Origin: Bacteroidota bacterium
GTDB lineage: Bacteria; Bacteroidota; Bacteroidia; Flavobacteriales_F; PHOS-HE28
Assembly: GCA_018266685.1 (NCBI GenBank)
Contig: JAFDZY010000417.1
Location: forward strand, 1-34,667
Length of the DNA: 34,667 nt
Direction of reading: 5' to 3'
The notes beneath the pieces are model-generated. The model was not told where the DNA came from, ran no database searches, and was given only the letters and a program-made list of their open reading frames with translations. This document shows positions 1 to 7,414 of the stretch, piece by piece. Numbering within the stretch: the stretch's first letter is position 1; every line of letters begins with the position of its first letter. The translations under genes and the position numbers were made by a program.

Positions 1-1
1 C

Positions 2-1510
2 CATGCCATGGAGACCAGCGAGATCATCACCGGCTACGTGAAGTGCCGCACCAAGGGCGGCCTCATCGTGGACGTGTTCGGCATCGAGGCCTTCCTGCCC
101 GGCAGCCAGATCGACGTGAAGCCCATCCGCGACTATGACCAGTACGTGGGCAAGAACATGGAATTCAAGGTGGTGAAGATCAACCAGGAATTCAAGAACG
201 TGGTGGTTTCCCACAAGGCACTGATCGAGGCTGAGATCGAAGCGCAGAAGCGCCAGATCATCAGCGGCCTGGAGAAGGGCCAAGTGCTGGAAGGCACCGT
301 GAAGAACATCACCAGCTACGGCGTGTTCGTGGACCTCGGCGGCGTGGACGGCTTGATCCACATCACCGATCTGAGCTACGGCCGCGTAAGCCACCCCGAG
401 GAAGTGGTGAAGCTGGACGAGAAGATCAACGTGGTGATCCTCGATTTCGACGACGAGAAGCGCCGCATCGCCCTCGGCCTCAAGCAGCTCAGCGCGCACC
501 CATGGGATTCCCTGGACCCCAATCTGCAGGCAGGCGACAAGGTGAAGGGCAAAGTGATGGTGACCACCGACTACGGTGCCTTCGTGGAAGTGGCCCCCGG
601 CGTGGAAGGCCTGCTGCACGTGAGCGAAATGAGCTGGAGCCAGCACCTGCGCAGCCCCAAGGACTTCCTCACCGAAGGCCAGGAGGTGGAAGTGCAGGTC
701 CTCAACATCGACCGCGAAGAGCGCAAGATGAGCCTGGGCATGAAGCAGCTCACCACCGATCCCTGGCAGGACATCGAGTTCAAGTACCCTGTGAACTCCC
801 GCCACACCGCCAAGGTGCGCAACTTCACCCACTTCGGCATCTTCGCCGAGCTGGAGGAGGGCGTGGACGGCCTGATCCACATCAGCGACCTGAGCTGGAC
901 CAAGCGCGTGAAGCACCCCAGCGACTTCTGCAAGATCGGTGACGAGATCGAAGTGCAAGTGCTGGAGGTGGACAAGGAAAACCGCCGCCTCAGCCTCGGC
1001 CACAAACAAGTGGAAGAGAACCCGTGGGAAGTGTTCGCCGACACCTTCCAGGTGGGCAGCGTGCACGAAGGCACCATCACGGGCCGCACCGGCAACACCT
1101 TCGTGGTGGCCCTGCCCTACGGCGTGGAAGGCACCGTGGCCCTGAAGCACCTCCGCAAGGAGGATGGCAGCAAGGCCAACGTGGACGACCGCCTGCCGTT
1201 CAAGGTGCTGGAGTTCAATGGCGATGCCCGCCGCATCGTGCTCAGCCATACCCGCACCTTCGAGGAGGGGGATGATGCCGTGCCGGCAGCACCCGCCAAG
1301 CGTGGCCGCAAGAGCCAGGACGAAGGTGGCGCAGGCCAAAGCCCCAGCATCCGCAGCGTGAATGAGAAGGTGGAGAAGTCCACCCTCGGCGACCTCAGCG
1401 TGCTGAGCGACCTGCGCGAGGCCATGGAGAACAACGAGCGGGGCGGCAAGCCTGCCAAGCGCAAGAGCCGCCGCGACGACGAAGGCGACGACATGGACAT
1501 GGAAGGCTGA
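2..1510 (+). CDS. rpsA: 30S ribosomal protein S1, 5'-truncated by the window edge
   Basis: RNA-binding protein of the small ribosomal subunit that helps recruit mRNA; S1 matters especially in phyla with few Shine-Dalgarno sites. The reading frame is open to the left edge, and the ATG at 8 is probably an internal methionine. About 500 residues remain, holding five S1 (OB-fold) repeats that start near residues 6, 92, 177, 263 and 349. The first S1 domain of the usual six is therefore upstream of the window. Repeats 2 to 4 keep the GxxGVFV, DGLIHIT/S-DLS and RxSLGxKQ signatures, while the last (TGRTGNTFVVAL) is more diverged, as is usual for terminal S1 domains. The tail from about residue 420 is low-complexity and charged (Lys/Arg patches, then an Asp/Glu-rich end). 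It includes STLGDL, which I recall from Bacteroidota S1 proteins. A strong hairpin follows the stop codon. Confidence 0.96.
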   Translation, partial: HAMETSEIITGYVKCRTKGGLIVDVFGIEAFLPGSQIDVKPIRDYDQYVGKNMEFKVVKINQEFKNVVVSHKALIEAEIEAQKRQIISGLEKGQVLEGTVKNITSYGVFVDLGGVDGLIHITDLSYGRVSHPEEVVKLDEKINVVILDFDDEKRRIALGLKQLSAHPWDSLDPNLQAGDKVKGKVMVTTDYGAFVEVAPGVEGLLHVSEMSWSQHLRSPKDFLTEGQEVEVQVLNIDREERKMSLGMKQLTTDPWQDIEFKYPVNSRHTAKVRNFTHFGIFAELEEGVDGLIHISDLSWTKRVKHPSDFCKIGDEIEVQVLEVDKENRRLSLGHKQVEENPWEVFADTFQVGSVHEGTITGRTGNTFVVALPYGVEGTVALKHLRKEDGSKANVDDRLPFKVLEFNGDARRIVLSHTRTFEEGDDAVPAAPAKRGRKSQDEGGAGQSPSIRSVNEKVEKSTLGDLSVLSDLREAMENNERGGKPAKRKSRRDDEGDDMDMEG

Positions 1511-1533
1511 ACAAGCCTATGATCCAACAGCGT

Positions 1534-1559
1534 GGAAGGCGGCCATTCGGCCGCCTTCC
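1534..1559 (+). terminator. Intrinsic terminator hairpin after rpsA
   Basis: A perfect 11-bp inverted repeat (GGAAGGCGGCC, loop ATTC, GGCCGCCTTCC) starts 23 bases after the rpsA stop. Only a short T-containing stretch (TGCGTTTG) follows, so it is a strong hairpin with a weak U-tract. Confidence 0.8.
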
Positions 1560-1607
1560 TGCGTTTGGGCGGGCAACCCTGCGCGTGCAGCCCTCCTGTC
1601 CGCGGCC

Positions 1608-1615
1608 TATCTTGG
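1608..1615 (+). promoter_or_regulatory. Candidate -7 promoter element for the acyltransferase gene
   Basis: TATCTTGG matches the Bacteroidota -7 consensus TAnnTTTG with one mismatch and ends 7 bases before the ATG at 1623. It lies just after the rpsA terminator, where a new promoter would be expected. No -33 TTTG is seen at the usual spacing. Confidence 0.35.
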
Positions 1616-1622
1616 CCGCCCC

Positions 1623-2156
1623 ATGTTCAGGACACTGTCCCGGATCGTCCTCAAACTGCTTGGTTGGCGCGTGATCGACCACCGGCCCAGCCCCATGGGC
1701 AGCGCCATCTACTTAGTGGTGCCGCACACCAGCAACTGGGATTTTTTCCTTGGGCTCTTCGCACGCAGCGCGGCCCGCATCAACGCAAACTACTTGGCCA
1801 AGAAATCACTGTTCGATTCCCCGTTCGGATGGTTTTTCCGCGCCACGGGAGGCTACCCCGTGGATCGCTCCAAGCACACCAACCTTACCGACCAGGTAGT
1901 GGACTACTTTAAGACCGTGCCCGGATTTTCAATCGCCATTACACCGGAAGGCACACGGGCCAAGGTGGAGGCCTGGAAAACCGGCTTCTGGCGCATTGCC
2001 AAAGGCGCCAACGTACCCCTGATCCCCACCAGTTTTGATTACAGCCGGAAGGAGGTCACCCTGGGCAAGCCGTTCCATGTGGGCGAAAGCATGGAGACGG
2101 ACATCGCCACGCTCACGGAATATTTCAAACCATTTGTAGGGAAGAACCCGCAGTAG
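1623..2156 (+). CDS. PlsC-like lysophospholipid acyltransferase family protein
   Basis: Predicted acyltransferase of the PlsC/LPLAT family (177 aa), which transfers acyl chains to a glycerophosphate-type acceptor in membrane lipid synthesis. The catalytic HxxxxD box is visible as HTSNWD (His35, Asp40). The substrate-binding EGTR box is at residues 109-112 in the context ITPEGTR. A third conserved block (VPLIPTSFDY) follows near residue 130. The protein is shorter than typical PlsC (about 240 aa) because it lacks long N-terminal membrane helices; this compact form is common among soluble or peripheral members. It is preceded by the rpsA terminator and is probably expressed separately. The exact acceptor cannot be told from sequence; 1-acylglycerol-3-phosphate is the default guess. 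Confidence 0.85.
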   Translation: MFRTLSRIVLKLLGWRVIDHRPSPMGSAIYLVVPHTSNWDFFLGLFARSAARINANYLAKKSLFDSPFGWFFRATGGYPVDRSKHTNLTDQVVDYFKTVPGFSIAITPEGTRAKVEAWKTGFWRIAKGANVPLIPTSFDYSRKEVTLGKPFHVGESMETDIATLTEYFKPFVGKNPQ

Positions 2157-2188
2157 TTGCGGCACCATTTTTGCCCGTAACGCGGCCC

Positions 2189-2710
2189 ATGCACCAGCTG
2201 CGCAATCTGTTTCTCCCGGCACTCCTCGTGCCGTTCATGCTTTCAGCCCAGGCCACTTTCCCCCCTCTGGAAGGTGAAAATGCCTTGGGCAAAACCATTC
2301 ATTTGCCAACCAGGGGCGAATGGTCCATCATGGCTGTGGTGGCGGGCAAAAAAGCACAACCCCTGCTGGAAGAATGGTTCGCCCCGGCGTACAACCGGTT
2401 TGTGATGAAGAGCGGGTTGTTCGCTTCCAGCTACAACGTCAACCTGTACCTGGTGCCCGTGTTCACCGGCTTGGACAAGGCTGCCTACGGCCCCAGCATG
2501 AACGCTTTGAAGAAGAAGGTGGATGCCGACCTTGCCAAACAGGTCGTTTTCTTCAAAGGGGATGAAGGCCCGTTGATGGATGCACTGGGCATAAAGGACA
2601 AAGGCATCCCGTACTTCTTTACCGTAGACCCGCAGGGCAAGATTGTTCAACGGGAATCGGGCAAGTTCTCCGTGGAAAAGCTGGATGCCCTTGAAGCCCC
2701 TTTGCTGTGA
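2189..2710 (+). CDS. Exported thioredoxin-fold-like protein without CxxC
   Basis: I do not recognise a named family with certainty. The ATG at 2189 is preferred over an in-frame TTG at 2171 because it starts a plausible signal peptide (MHQLRNLFLPALLVPFML, then SAQA). The mature part resembles a thioredoxin-like fold. An early strand reads WSIMAVVAGKKAQPLLEEW, and a later GIPYFFTVDPQGKIV segment matches the cis-Pro/β-hairpin region of peroxiredoxin or TlpA-like domains. No CxxC motif is present, so disulfide redox activity is unlikely; a chaperone-like or assembly role, as in Atp10-like proteins, is only a guess. It lies 32 bases after the acyltransferase and 50 before the first cyclophilin gene, so co-transcription with the former is possible. 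Confidence 0.65.
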   Translation: MHQLRNLFLPALLVPFMLSAQATFPPLEGENALGKTIHLPTRGEWSIMAVVAGKKAQPLLEEWFAPAYNRFVMKSGLFASSYNVNLYLVPVFTGLDKAAYGPSMNALKKKVDADLAKQVVFFKGDEGPLMDALGIKDKGIPYFFTVDPQGKIVQRESGKFSVEKLDALEAPLL

Positions 2711-2733
2711 ATTCCCAGGCATCAGCCCGCCAT

Positions 2734-2741
2734 TAACTTCG
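2734..2741 (+). promoter_or_regulatory. Candidate -7 promoter element for the cyclophilin pair
   Basis: TAACTTCG is one base off TAnnTTTG, lies in the 50-base gap after the thioredoxin-like gene, and ends 19 bases before the ATG at 2761. The same TTCG variant occurs before three other genes in this window. Confidence 0.35.
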
Positions 2742-2760
2742 CACCCCGCAAAACACCTAC

Positions 2761-3507
2761 ATGAACACCATGCAGATCACGTCCACCCTTGCCGGCATTG
2801 CCTTGGCTTTTGCCTGCGGTTCCAGCCCCGCCACCGCTACGGCGGAGACCGCTCCGCCAACCACCCCCGCAGCCCCCGTGGAACAGGTCCAGCCTGCGCC
2901 GGTGGTGGACCAACCCGCCGATACTGCGGATGGTCTCTTTGCCATCATCACCACGCGTTTGGGCACCATCAAGGTGAAATTGGCCTATCAAGACGCCCCC
3001 ATTACCGTGGCCAACTTCGTGGCCTTGGCCGAAGGCAAGCAACACAACACGGCCAAGCCGGACGGTACGCCGTTCTATGACGGTTTGATCTTTCACCGGG
3101 TGATCTCAGGATTCATGATCCAAGGCGGGGACCCCAACGGTTCGGGTGCCGGCGGGCCGGGCTATACGTTCCCGGATGAGCTGGATCCTTCAAAGGATTC
3201 GTACAAGGCGGGCTATGTGCGCGGTGCCGTAGCCATGGCAAACCGGGGGCCCAATACCAACGGTTCGCAGTTCTTCATTATGCATCAGGACTTCGCGCTT
3301 CCCCATAATTATTCCATCTTCGGCCAGGTGGTTTCAGGCATGGAAACCGTGGATGCCATAGCCACCTTGCCACGCAATGCCCAAGACCGCCCGAACGAGG
3401 AGGTGAGCATGAAGGTGAAGATTGAGGCAGTAGGGAAGGATGCCAAAGCTTTCGATGCCAAGAAAATACTTGAAGCAAATAAAGCCAAGTTTGTGGCAGG
3501 CAGGTAA
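2761..3507 (+). CDS. Cyclophilin-type peptidyl-prolyl isomerase, probable lipoprotein
   Basis: Catalyses cis-trans isomerisation of Xaa-Pro bonds in envelope proteins. The N-terminus is hydrophobic and ends in AFAC-GSS, so Cys19 is a plausible lipidation site. A Pro/Ala/Thr-rich linker (residues 22-55) follows, as is typical of exported lipoproteins. The cyclophilin domain covers about 58-215, with FHRVISGFMIQGGD at 111-124 (catalytic Arg113, Gln121) and NGSQFF at 167-172. The loop that carries Trp/His in human CypA is here ALPHNYSIFG, a variant common in bacterial cyclophilins. It is followed in the same reading frame by a second cyclophilin, separated by one TAA and ten sense codons. Both end in a similar AFDAK…KF tail, so they arose by duplication. 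Confidence 0.9.
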   Translation: MNTMQITSTLAGIALAFACGSSPATATAETAPPTTPAAPVEQVQPAPVVDQPADTADGLFAIITTRLGTIKVKLAYQDAPITVANFVALAEGKQHNTAKPDGTPFYDGLIFHRVISGFMIQGGDPNGSGAGGPGYTFPDELDPSKDSYKAGYVRGAVAMANRGPNTNGSQFFIMHQDFALPHNYSIFGQVVSGMETVDAIATLPRNAQDRPNEEVSMKVKIEAVGKDAKAFDAKKILEANKAKFVAGR

Positions 3508-3537
3508 TTAAGTGTTGACAACTTCAATCCGATCAAA

Positions 3538-4095
3538 GTGGAAAACAACGCATTGGGCGAAGGCCTCTTCGCCGAAATAAAGACGAACAAGGGCACCATA
3601 GTGTGCCAGCTTGAACCGGAAAAAACGCCGTTGACCGTGGCCAATTTCACAGCCTTGGCCCAGGGTGAGCGGCAGACCAGTGCCAAGGCGGCCGGTACTC
3701 CGTATTTCGATGGCATCGTGTTCCACCGCGTGATCGCGGACTTCATGGTGCAGTGCGGCGATCCCACCGGAACAGGTCGGGGAGGCCCCGGCTATGTGTT
3801 CCCGGACGAGATCGTGCCCGGACTACGGCACGATAAACCGGGCATCCTCAGCATGGCCAACGCAGGGCCGGGCACCAACGGCAGCCAGTTCTTCATTACG
3901 CATGTGGCCACCCCGTGGTTAGACGGCAAGCACACCGTGTTCGGGCATGTGATCGCCGGCCAGGAGGTGGTAAATGCCATTGCCCAGGGCGACCACATTA
4001 TTGCCATGAAGATCGTGGCCAACGGTGCCGGAGCCCAGGCCTTTGATGCCAAAGGCGTGATTGAGAAGAACCGGGACAAATTCCGGGTGCGTTAA
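3538..4095 (+). CDS. Second cyclophilin-type peptidyl-prolyl isomerase, in frame with the first
   Basis: Cyclophilin domain protein of 185 aa from the GTG at 3538. Catalytic residues are all visible: FHR (Arg64), Phe69, Gln72, NGSQFF (Phe119), and the classical TPWLDGKH loop with Trp127 and His132, which the first copy lacks. No ATG is available. The reading frame is open back to the TAA of the preceding gene, so the start is either this GTG or the domain is reached by readthrough of that stop. Translated alone it has no signal peptide and would be cytoplasmic; joined to the first copy it would be periplasmic. A single sequencing error at the TAA could also explain the arrangement. Its stop codon overlaps that of the convergent helicase gene. 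Confidence 0.85.
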   Translation: MENNALGEGLFAEIKTNKGTIVCQLEPEKTPLTVANFTALAQGERQTSAKAAGTPYFDGIVFHRVIADFMVQCGDPTGTGRGGPGYVFPDEIVPGLRHDKPGILSMANAGPGTNGSQFFITHVATPWLDGKHTVFGHVIAGQEVVNAIAQGDHIIAMKIVANGAGAQAFDAKGVIEKNRDKFRVR

Positions 4096-5387
4096 CGCCG
4101 GGGGCCACCGGGCATCCGGCCGTGCGGCTTTCCGCCGGGGCGCCCACCGCCACCACCGGGCCTGCGGTGCCCGCCACTGCCGGTGCGGCTGTGCTTTTCA
4201 GTGCTGTATTCCGGCCCGGCGGCAAAGCCTTCCGGCAAGGGCAACTTCTTCACCTCGTAGCCGATCAGTTGCTCAATGCGGCCAAACTCCCGCATGTCCT
4301 TGTCGCTGATGAAGGTTACCGCCTGGCCTTTTTTGGCCGCACGTGCGGTGCGGCCCACGCGGTGTACGTAGTCCTCCGGGTCGCGGGGCACGTCATAATT
4401 GATCACCAGGTCGATATCATCAATGTCGATGCCGCGGCTTACCACGTTGGTGGCCACCAGGATCCGTAGTTTGCGGTTGCGAAAGTCCAGCATCACCTGC
4501 TCGCGTTCGCCCTGCTCCAGGTCGCTGTGCATGGCTTGGGCGTTGAACCCTTTTTTGTGCAGGTGCCTGGCAAGGTTCTTCACCTCCACCTTGCGCCCGG
4601 CGAAAATGATGATGGACTTGGCCTCGTTGGTTTTCAGGATATGCTCCAGCAAGGGTGCCTTTTGCGGTTCGTGTGCCACGTATGCTTCCTGGGCCACGCC
4701 TTCGGCCGGCTTGCCCAAGGCAATGGTGATCTCCACCGGTTGGTGCAGGATTTCTTTTGCCAAAGCCCGGATGGGCGGTGCCATGGTGGCACTGAACATC
4801 AGGGTTTGCCGCTCCTTGGGCAGGAATTTGATGATCCGGTTGATGTCGTCAATGAAGCCCATGTCCATCATGCGGTCGGCTTCATCCAGCACCAGGAATT
4901 CCAGGCCCTTGATGGACACATAGCCAAGGTTGAGGTGGCTGAGCAGCTTGCCGGGCGTGGCCACGATCACTTCGGTGCCGCCGCTTAGCGCGGCCTTCTG
5001 CTGGTCGAAGGAAGCACCATCACTGCCCCCGTACACGGGCATGGAGGTGATGGGCGTGAAGTAGGCGATGGCCTGCATCTGCTGGTCGATCTGCAGGGCC
5101 AGCTCGCGTGTGGGCACAATGATGAGCGCCCTTACCGAGCCTTCTTCCTTGGGTTTGTACCCGGTGATCACTTCGATCAAGGGGAGCAGAAATGCCGCGG
5201 TTTTGCCGGTGCCGGTCTGGGCACAGGCAATGAGGTCCCGGCCGTCCAATGCGGCGGGAATGGCTTGGGCCTGAATGGGGGTGGGTTTCCGGATGCCCAT
5301 GGCCCCCAAGCCGTCCAGGATGCCCTGGTCCAGGCCGAAGGCCGTAAAATCAGATACGGGTGCTATGGTTTCCAATGCTTGGTACAA
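4092..5387 (-). CDS. DEAD-box ATP-dependent RNA helicase, RhlE-like
   Basis: Unwinds RNA duplexes in ribosome assembly or RNA turnover. All helicase motifs are visible in order: Q motif (KPTPIQ, 34-39), Walker A (AQTGTGKT, 56-63), PTRELA (92-97), DEAD (168-171), SAT (199-201), [10 protein letters not shown] (312-321) and HRVGRTAR (342-349). The C-terminal 40 residues are Gly/Arg/Pro-rich ([11 protein letters not shown]), a typical RNA-binding tail of cold-shock-type helicases. The start is a TTG at 5387. No in-frame ATG lies close upstream, and a candidate -7 element at 5412-5419 supports a start near here; a second TTG lies four codons downstream. The stop codon TAA shares the palindrome TTAA with the stop of the convergent cyclophilin gene. 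Confidence 0.93.
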   Translation of the reverse strand: MYQALETIAPVSDFTAFGLDQGILDGLGAMGIRKPTPIQAQAIPAALDGRDLIACAQTGTGKTAAFLLPLIEVITGYKPKEEGSVRALIIVPTRELALQIDQQMQAIAYFTPITSMPVYGGSDGASFDQQKAALSGGTEVIVATPGKLLSHLNLGYVSIKGLEFLVLDEADRMMDMGFIDDINRIIKFLPKERQTLMFSATMAPPIRALAKEILHQPVEITIALGKPAEGVAQEAYVAHEPQKAPLLEHILKTNEAKSIIIFAGRKVEVKNLARHLHKKGFNAQAMHSDLEQGEREQVMLDFRNRKLRILVATNVVSRGIDIDDIDLVINYDVPRDPEDYVHRVGRTARAAKKGQAVTFISDKDMREFGRIEQLIGYEVKKLPLPEGFAAGPEYSTEKHSRTGSGGHRRPGGGGGRPGGKPHGRMPGGPRR

Positions 5388-5411
5388 AGCGCCAAATGCG
5401 GCTTTGCGGCG

Positions 5412-5419
5412 CGAAGGTA
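5412..5419 (-). promoter_or_regulatory. Candidate -7 promoter element for the RNA helicase gene
   Basis: On the minus strand this reads TACCTTCG, followed by CGCC, and ends 24 bases before the TTG start at 5387. The same octamer precedes gldF and phoH. Confidence 0.45.
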
Positions 5420-5453
5420 GAACATCACCGGGCCAGCCCCCTGTTGGGGCGGA

Positions 5454-7241
5454 TCAGGAGGCCTTCCTGATTTCACACTGCTGCGCAAGCCTGAAGGTAA
5501 GCTGAACGGTGGTGTGGTCGCCTTTGAGCAGGACCATTCCGGCCCCGATGGCCCTTGCGTATTCATGGAGCAGTGCAGCCTCCAAGGAACCGTTGTTCAA
5601 ACTGTCCCTGGTGAGGCCGCCGTTTTCATCCGTATAGAGCAGCTCAAATTGTCGGGGGCCAAGGTCACGCAAGGCTGCCCGCACCATGGCTTTTCGGCCC
5701 GAGCTGGCCGCGTGGGCAGCGCTCATCGACAGCAATTCCCGGATGATCAGGCTGAGCGGAAGCACCTCCTCGGGGTGCATTTCCCCGTTTGTTGCATTGT
5801 ATTCAACTTCCATCCGCCCGAGCAGGCCATGGTCCTTTATCACCATGGTGCTCAGTGATGCCAAGTGCGCCTTCAGGTTGAAAAGTCCCGTTGCCCCCGT
5901 CTTGGCGGCATGTTGTTCCAACAACTCAATTGCTTCCATGCGCCTTTTCAATGCGCCTAAAGCTTGCAGGGCCCCTGGAAGGTACGATTGGTTCAACTGT
6001 GTGCGCAGCATCAGGTCCATCCATTGAACGGTTCCGGTGCCAGGGCCTGCCTCCCAAGGCCGCTGCCGCCCCGGTTCCTCCATCAGTGCATGCGACAACT
6101 GAAGATTTTGCCGTTCCAAGCTCAAGGTTTTGGCCTGCATTTCCTTTGCATGGCCTGCCAGCACCGTATTGCGCATCCGAGAACGTTGCAGAAAGCGGGA
6201 TTGCTTGGAGCGAAGCACAAGGAAGAATACCAAGCCCGCAGCAAGCATAAGGGCCAGGCCGCCCAGCCAATAGAGCATGGTGCCGCTTCCTTGCAGCCTA
6301 GCTTGCATTTCCTTGTTGGAGGCGGTCAGCACGGACACGTTCCTCTTGATGGAATCCACTTCGTACATCGTCCGGATGTTCACCAGGCGCTCGGCCATGG
6401 AGGCGCCCAGGCTGGAATCCTTTGCCATGGCCTGCTTTCGTTCCAGGCGCAGCGCATTTTGCAGATCCCCCATGCCTTCGTAGATTTTGGCATCCAACCC
6501 GTAGAGTTCGGTGAAGTTGGCCTGGACTCCCGGAAATTTACTGATTCCGCGGTTGTAGGCAGCCCGGGCCAGCTCCCATTGGCCCATGCCTGCATTGGCC
6601 CGTGCCAATGCGAATTGCATCATTGCCGCCTCGCGAGGCGGGAGGGCTGCCGGTGCTATTCCTATTGCCTGGTGGATCAAGGGAAGTGCATCTGCAAACC
6701 GGCCTTGGTTGCTTAGGCATTCTCCCTGCCTGTATAACACGTTGGCTTGCCCTGATCGATCTCCGGTCCGTTGGCAAATCGCCAATGCCTCGGTGCTCAG
6801 GTGCTTGAACTCCAACCATCTGCCGGCTTTCAGCAAGATGTCGAGCAGATCCATGGTATATGTTGTGATCAGCTCTTGGTTACCAGTGGTTTTCTGGATC
6901 AATACGGCCTTCTTGGCCGAGTAGACGGCCCCGTCCAGATCACCGGCCAGTTTGCTGATACGGGCCATGGCCAACCAATCATCCGCCATGGCTGCCCGGT
7001 CGCTGGAATTCCCGTTGATGGCTGTGATCCTTAAGCTGGTTTGCAAGGCTGAATCCAAGGTGCCGGCCTGTACCTGGCGCTCCCGCAGTTGGCGGAGCTG
7101 GCTGATAAGAAGATCGGATGATTGGACACGGCTTCCCGAACTACCTTCACCTATTTGAGGTCTCAGTGACCTGCCATGGGCTGGGGAGGCACCGGGCAGA
7201 ACAAGGCATAGGCACGCTATTGCTAGGCATAAAGTTCTCAT
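5454..7241 (-). CDS. TPR sensor protein with degenerate histidine-kinase-like C-terminus
   Basis: A 595-aa membrane protein. The ATG at 7241 is chosen because it begins a clear signal peptide (MRTLCLAIACLCLVLPGA). Residues of about 60-270 are TPR-like helical repeats, for example VLYRQGECLSNQGRFADALP. One membrane helix spans about 322-343. A coiled-coil-like segment follows, then a region (about 400-580) that matches the layout of HisKA_2/HATPase sensor kinases. The key residues appear lost. No histidine sits at the expected phospho-acceptor place (LNQSYLPGALQALGALK). The N-box reads LIIRELLSMSAAHA with Met in place of the Mg-binding Asn. The G1 box is TDENGGL rather than DNGxG. TPR-TM-kinase proteins of this layout are common in Bacteroidota; this one may be a pseudokinase or scaffold. 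No response regulator is adjacent. Confidence 0.75.
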   Translation of the reverse strand: MRTLCLAIACLCLVLPGASPAHGRSLRPQIGEGSSGSRVQSSDLLISQLRQLRERQVQAGTLDSALQTSLRITAINGNSSDRAAMADDWLAMARISKLAGDLDGAVYSAKKAVLIQKTTGNQELITTYTMDLLDILLKAGRWLEFKHLSTEALAICQRTGDRSGQANVLYRQGECLSNQGRFADALPLIHQAIGIAPAALPPREAAMMQFALARANAGMGQWELARAAYNRGISKFPGVQANFTELYGLDAKIYEGMGDLQNALRLERKQAMAKDSSLGASMAERLVNIRTMYEVDSIKRNVSVLTASNKEMQARLQGSGTMLYWLGGLALMLAAGLVFFLVLRSKQSRFLQRSRMRNTVLAGHAKEMQAKTLSLERQNLQLSHALMEEPGRQRPWEAGPGTGTVQWMDLMLRTQLNQSYLPGALQALGALKRRMEAIELLEQHAAKTGATGLFNLKAHLASLSTMVIKDHGLLGRMEVEYNATNGEMHPEEVLPLSLIIRELLSMSAAHAASSGRKAMVRAALRDLGPRQFELLYTDENGGLTRDSLNNGSLEAALLHEYARAIGAGMVLLKGDHTTVQLTFRLAQQCEIRKAS

Positions 7242-7380
7242 TGTGGGCGTATTACGCACAAAATCGATCAGGGTTGCGAATGAGGGAAAGGCCAGGAACC
7301 CTTCTTGGCCTGCCAAGAGATGTTCAATGATCGGTACTGCTATTTTTAGGACCGGGGAATGGGGTTACTGGAAGACCACT

Positions 7381-7388
7381 TACCTTTC
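7381..7388 (+). promoter_or_regulatory. Candidate -7 promoter element for the large CUB-repeat protein gene
   Basis: TACCTTTC is one base off TAnnTTTG and ends 26 bases before the ATG at 7415, inside the 173-bp divergent intergenic region. Confidence 0.35.
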
Positions 7389-7414
7389 CCTCGCCTAAAG
7401 ACACAAACAAACCC

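Noticed and set aside
5436..5450. Small hairpin GCCCC-CTGTT-GGGGC near the end of the TPR sensor gene
   Set aside because: A five-bp stem with no T-run; too weak to call a terminator.
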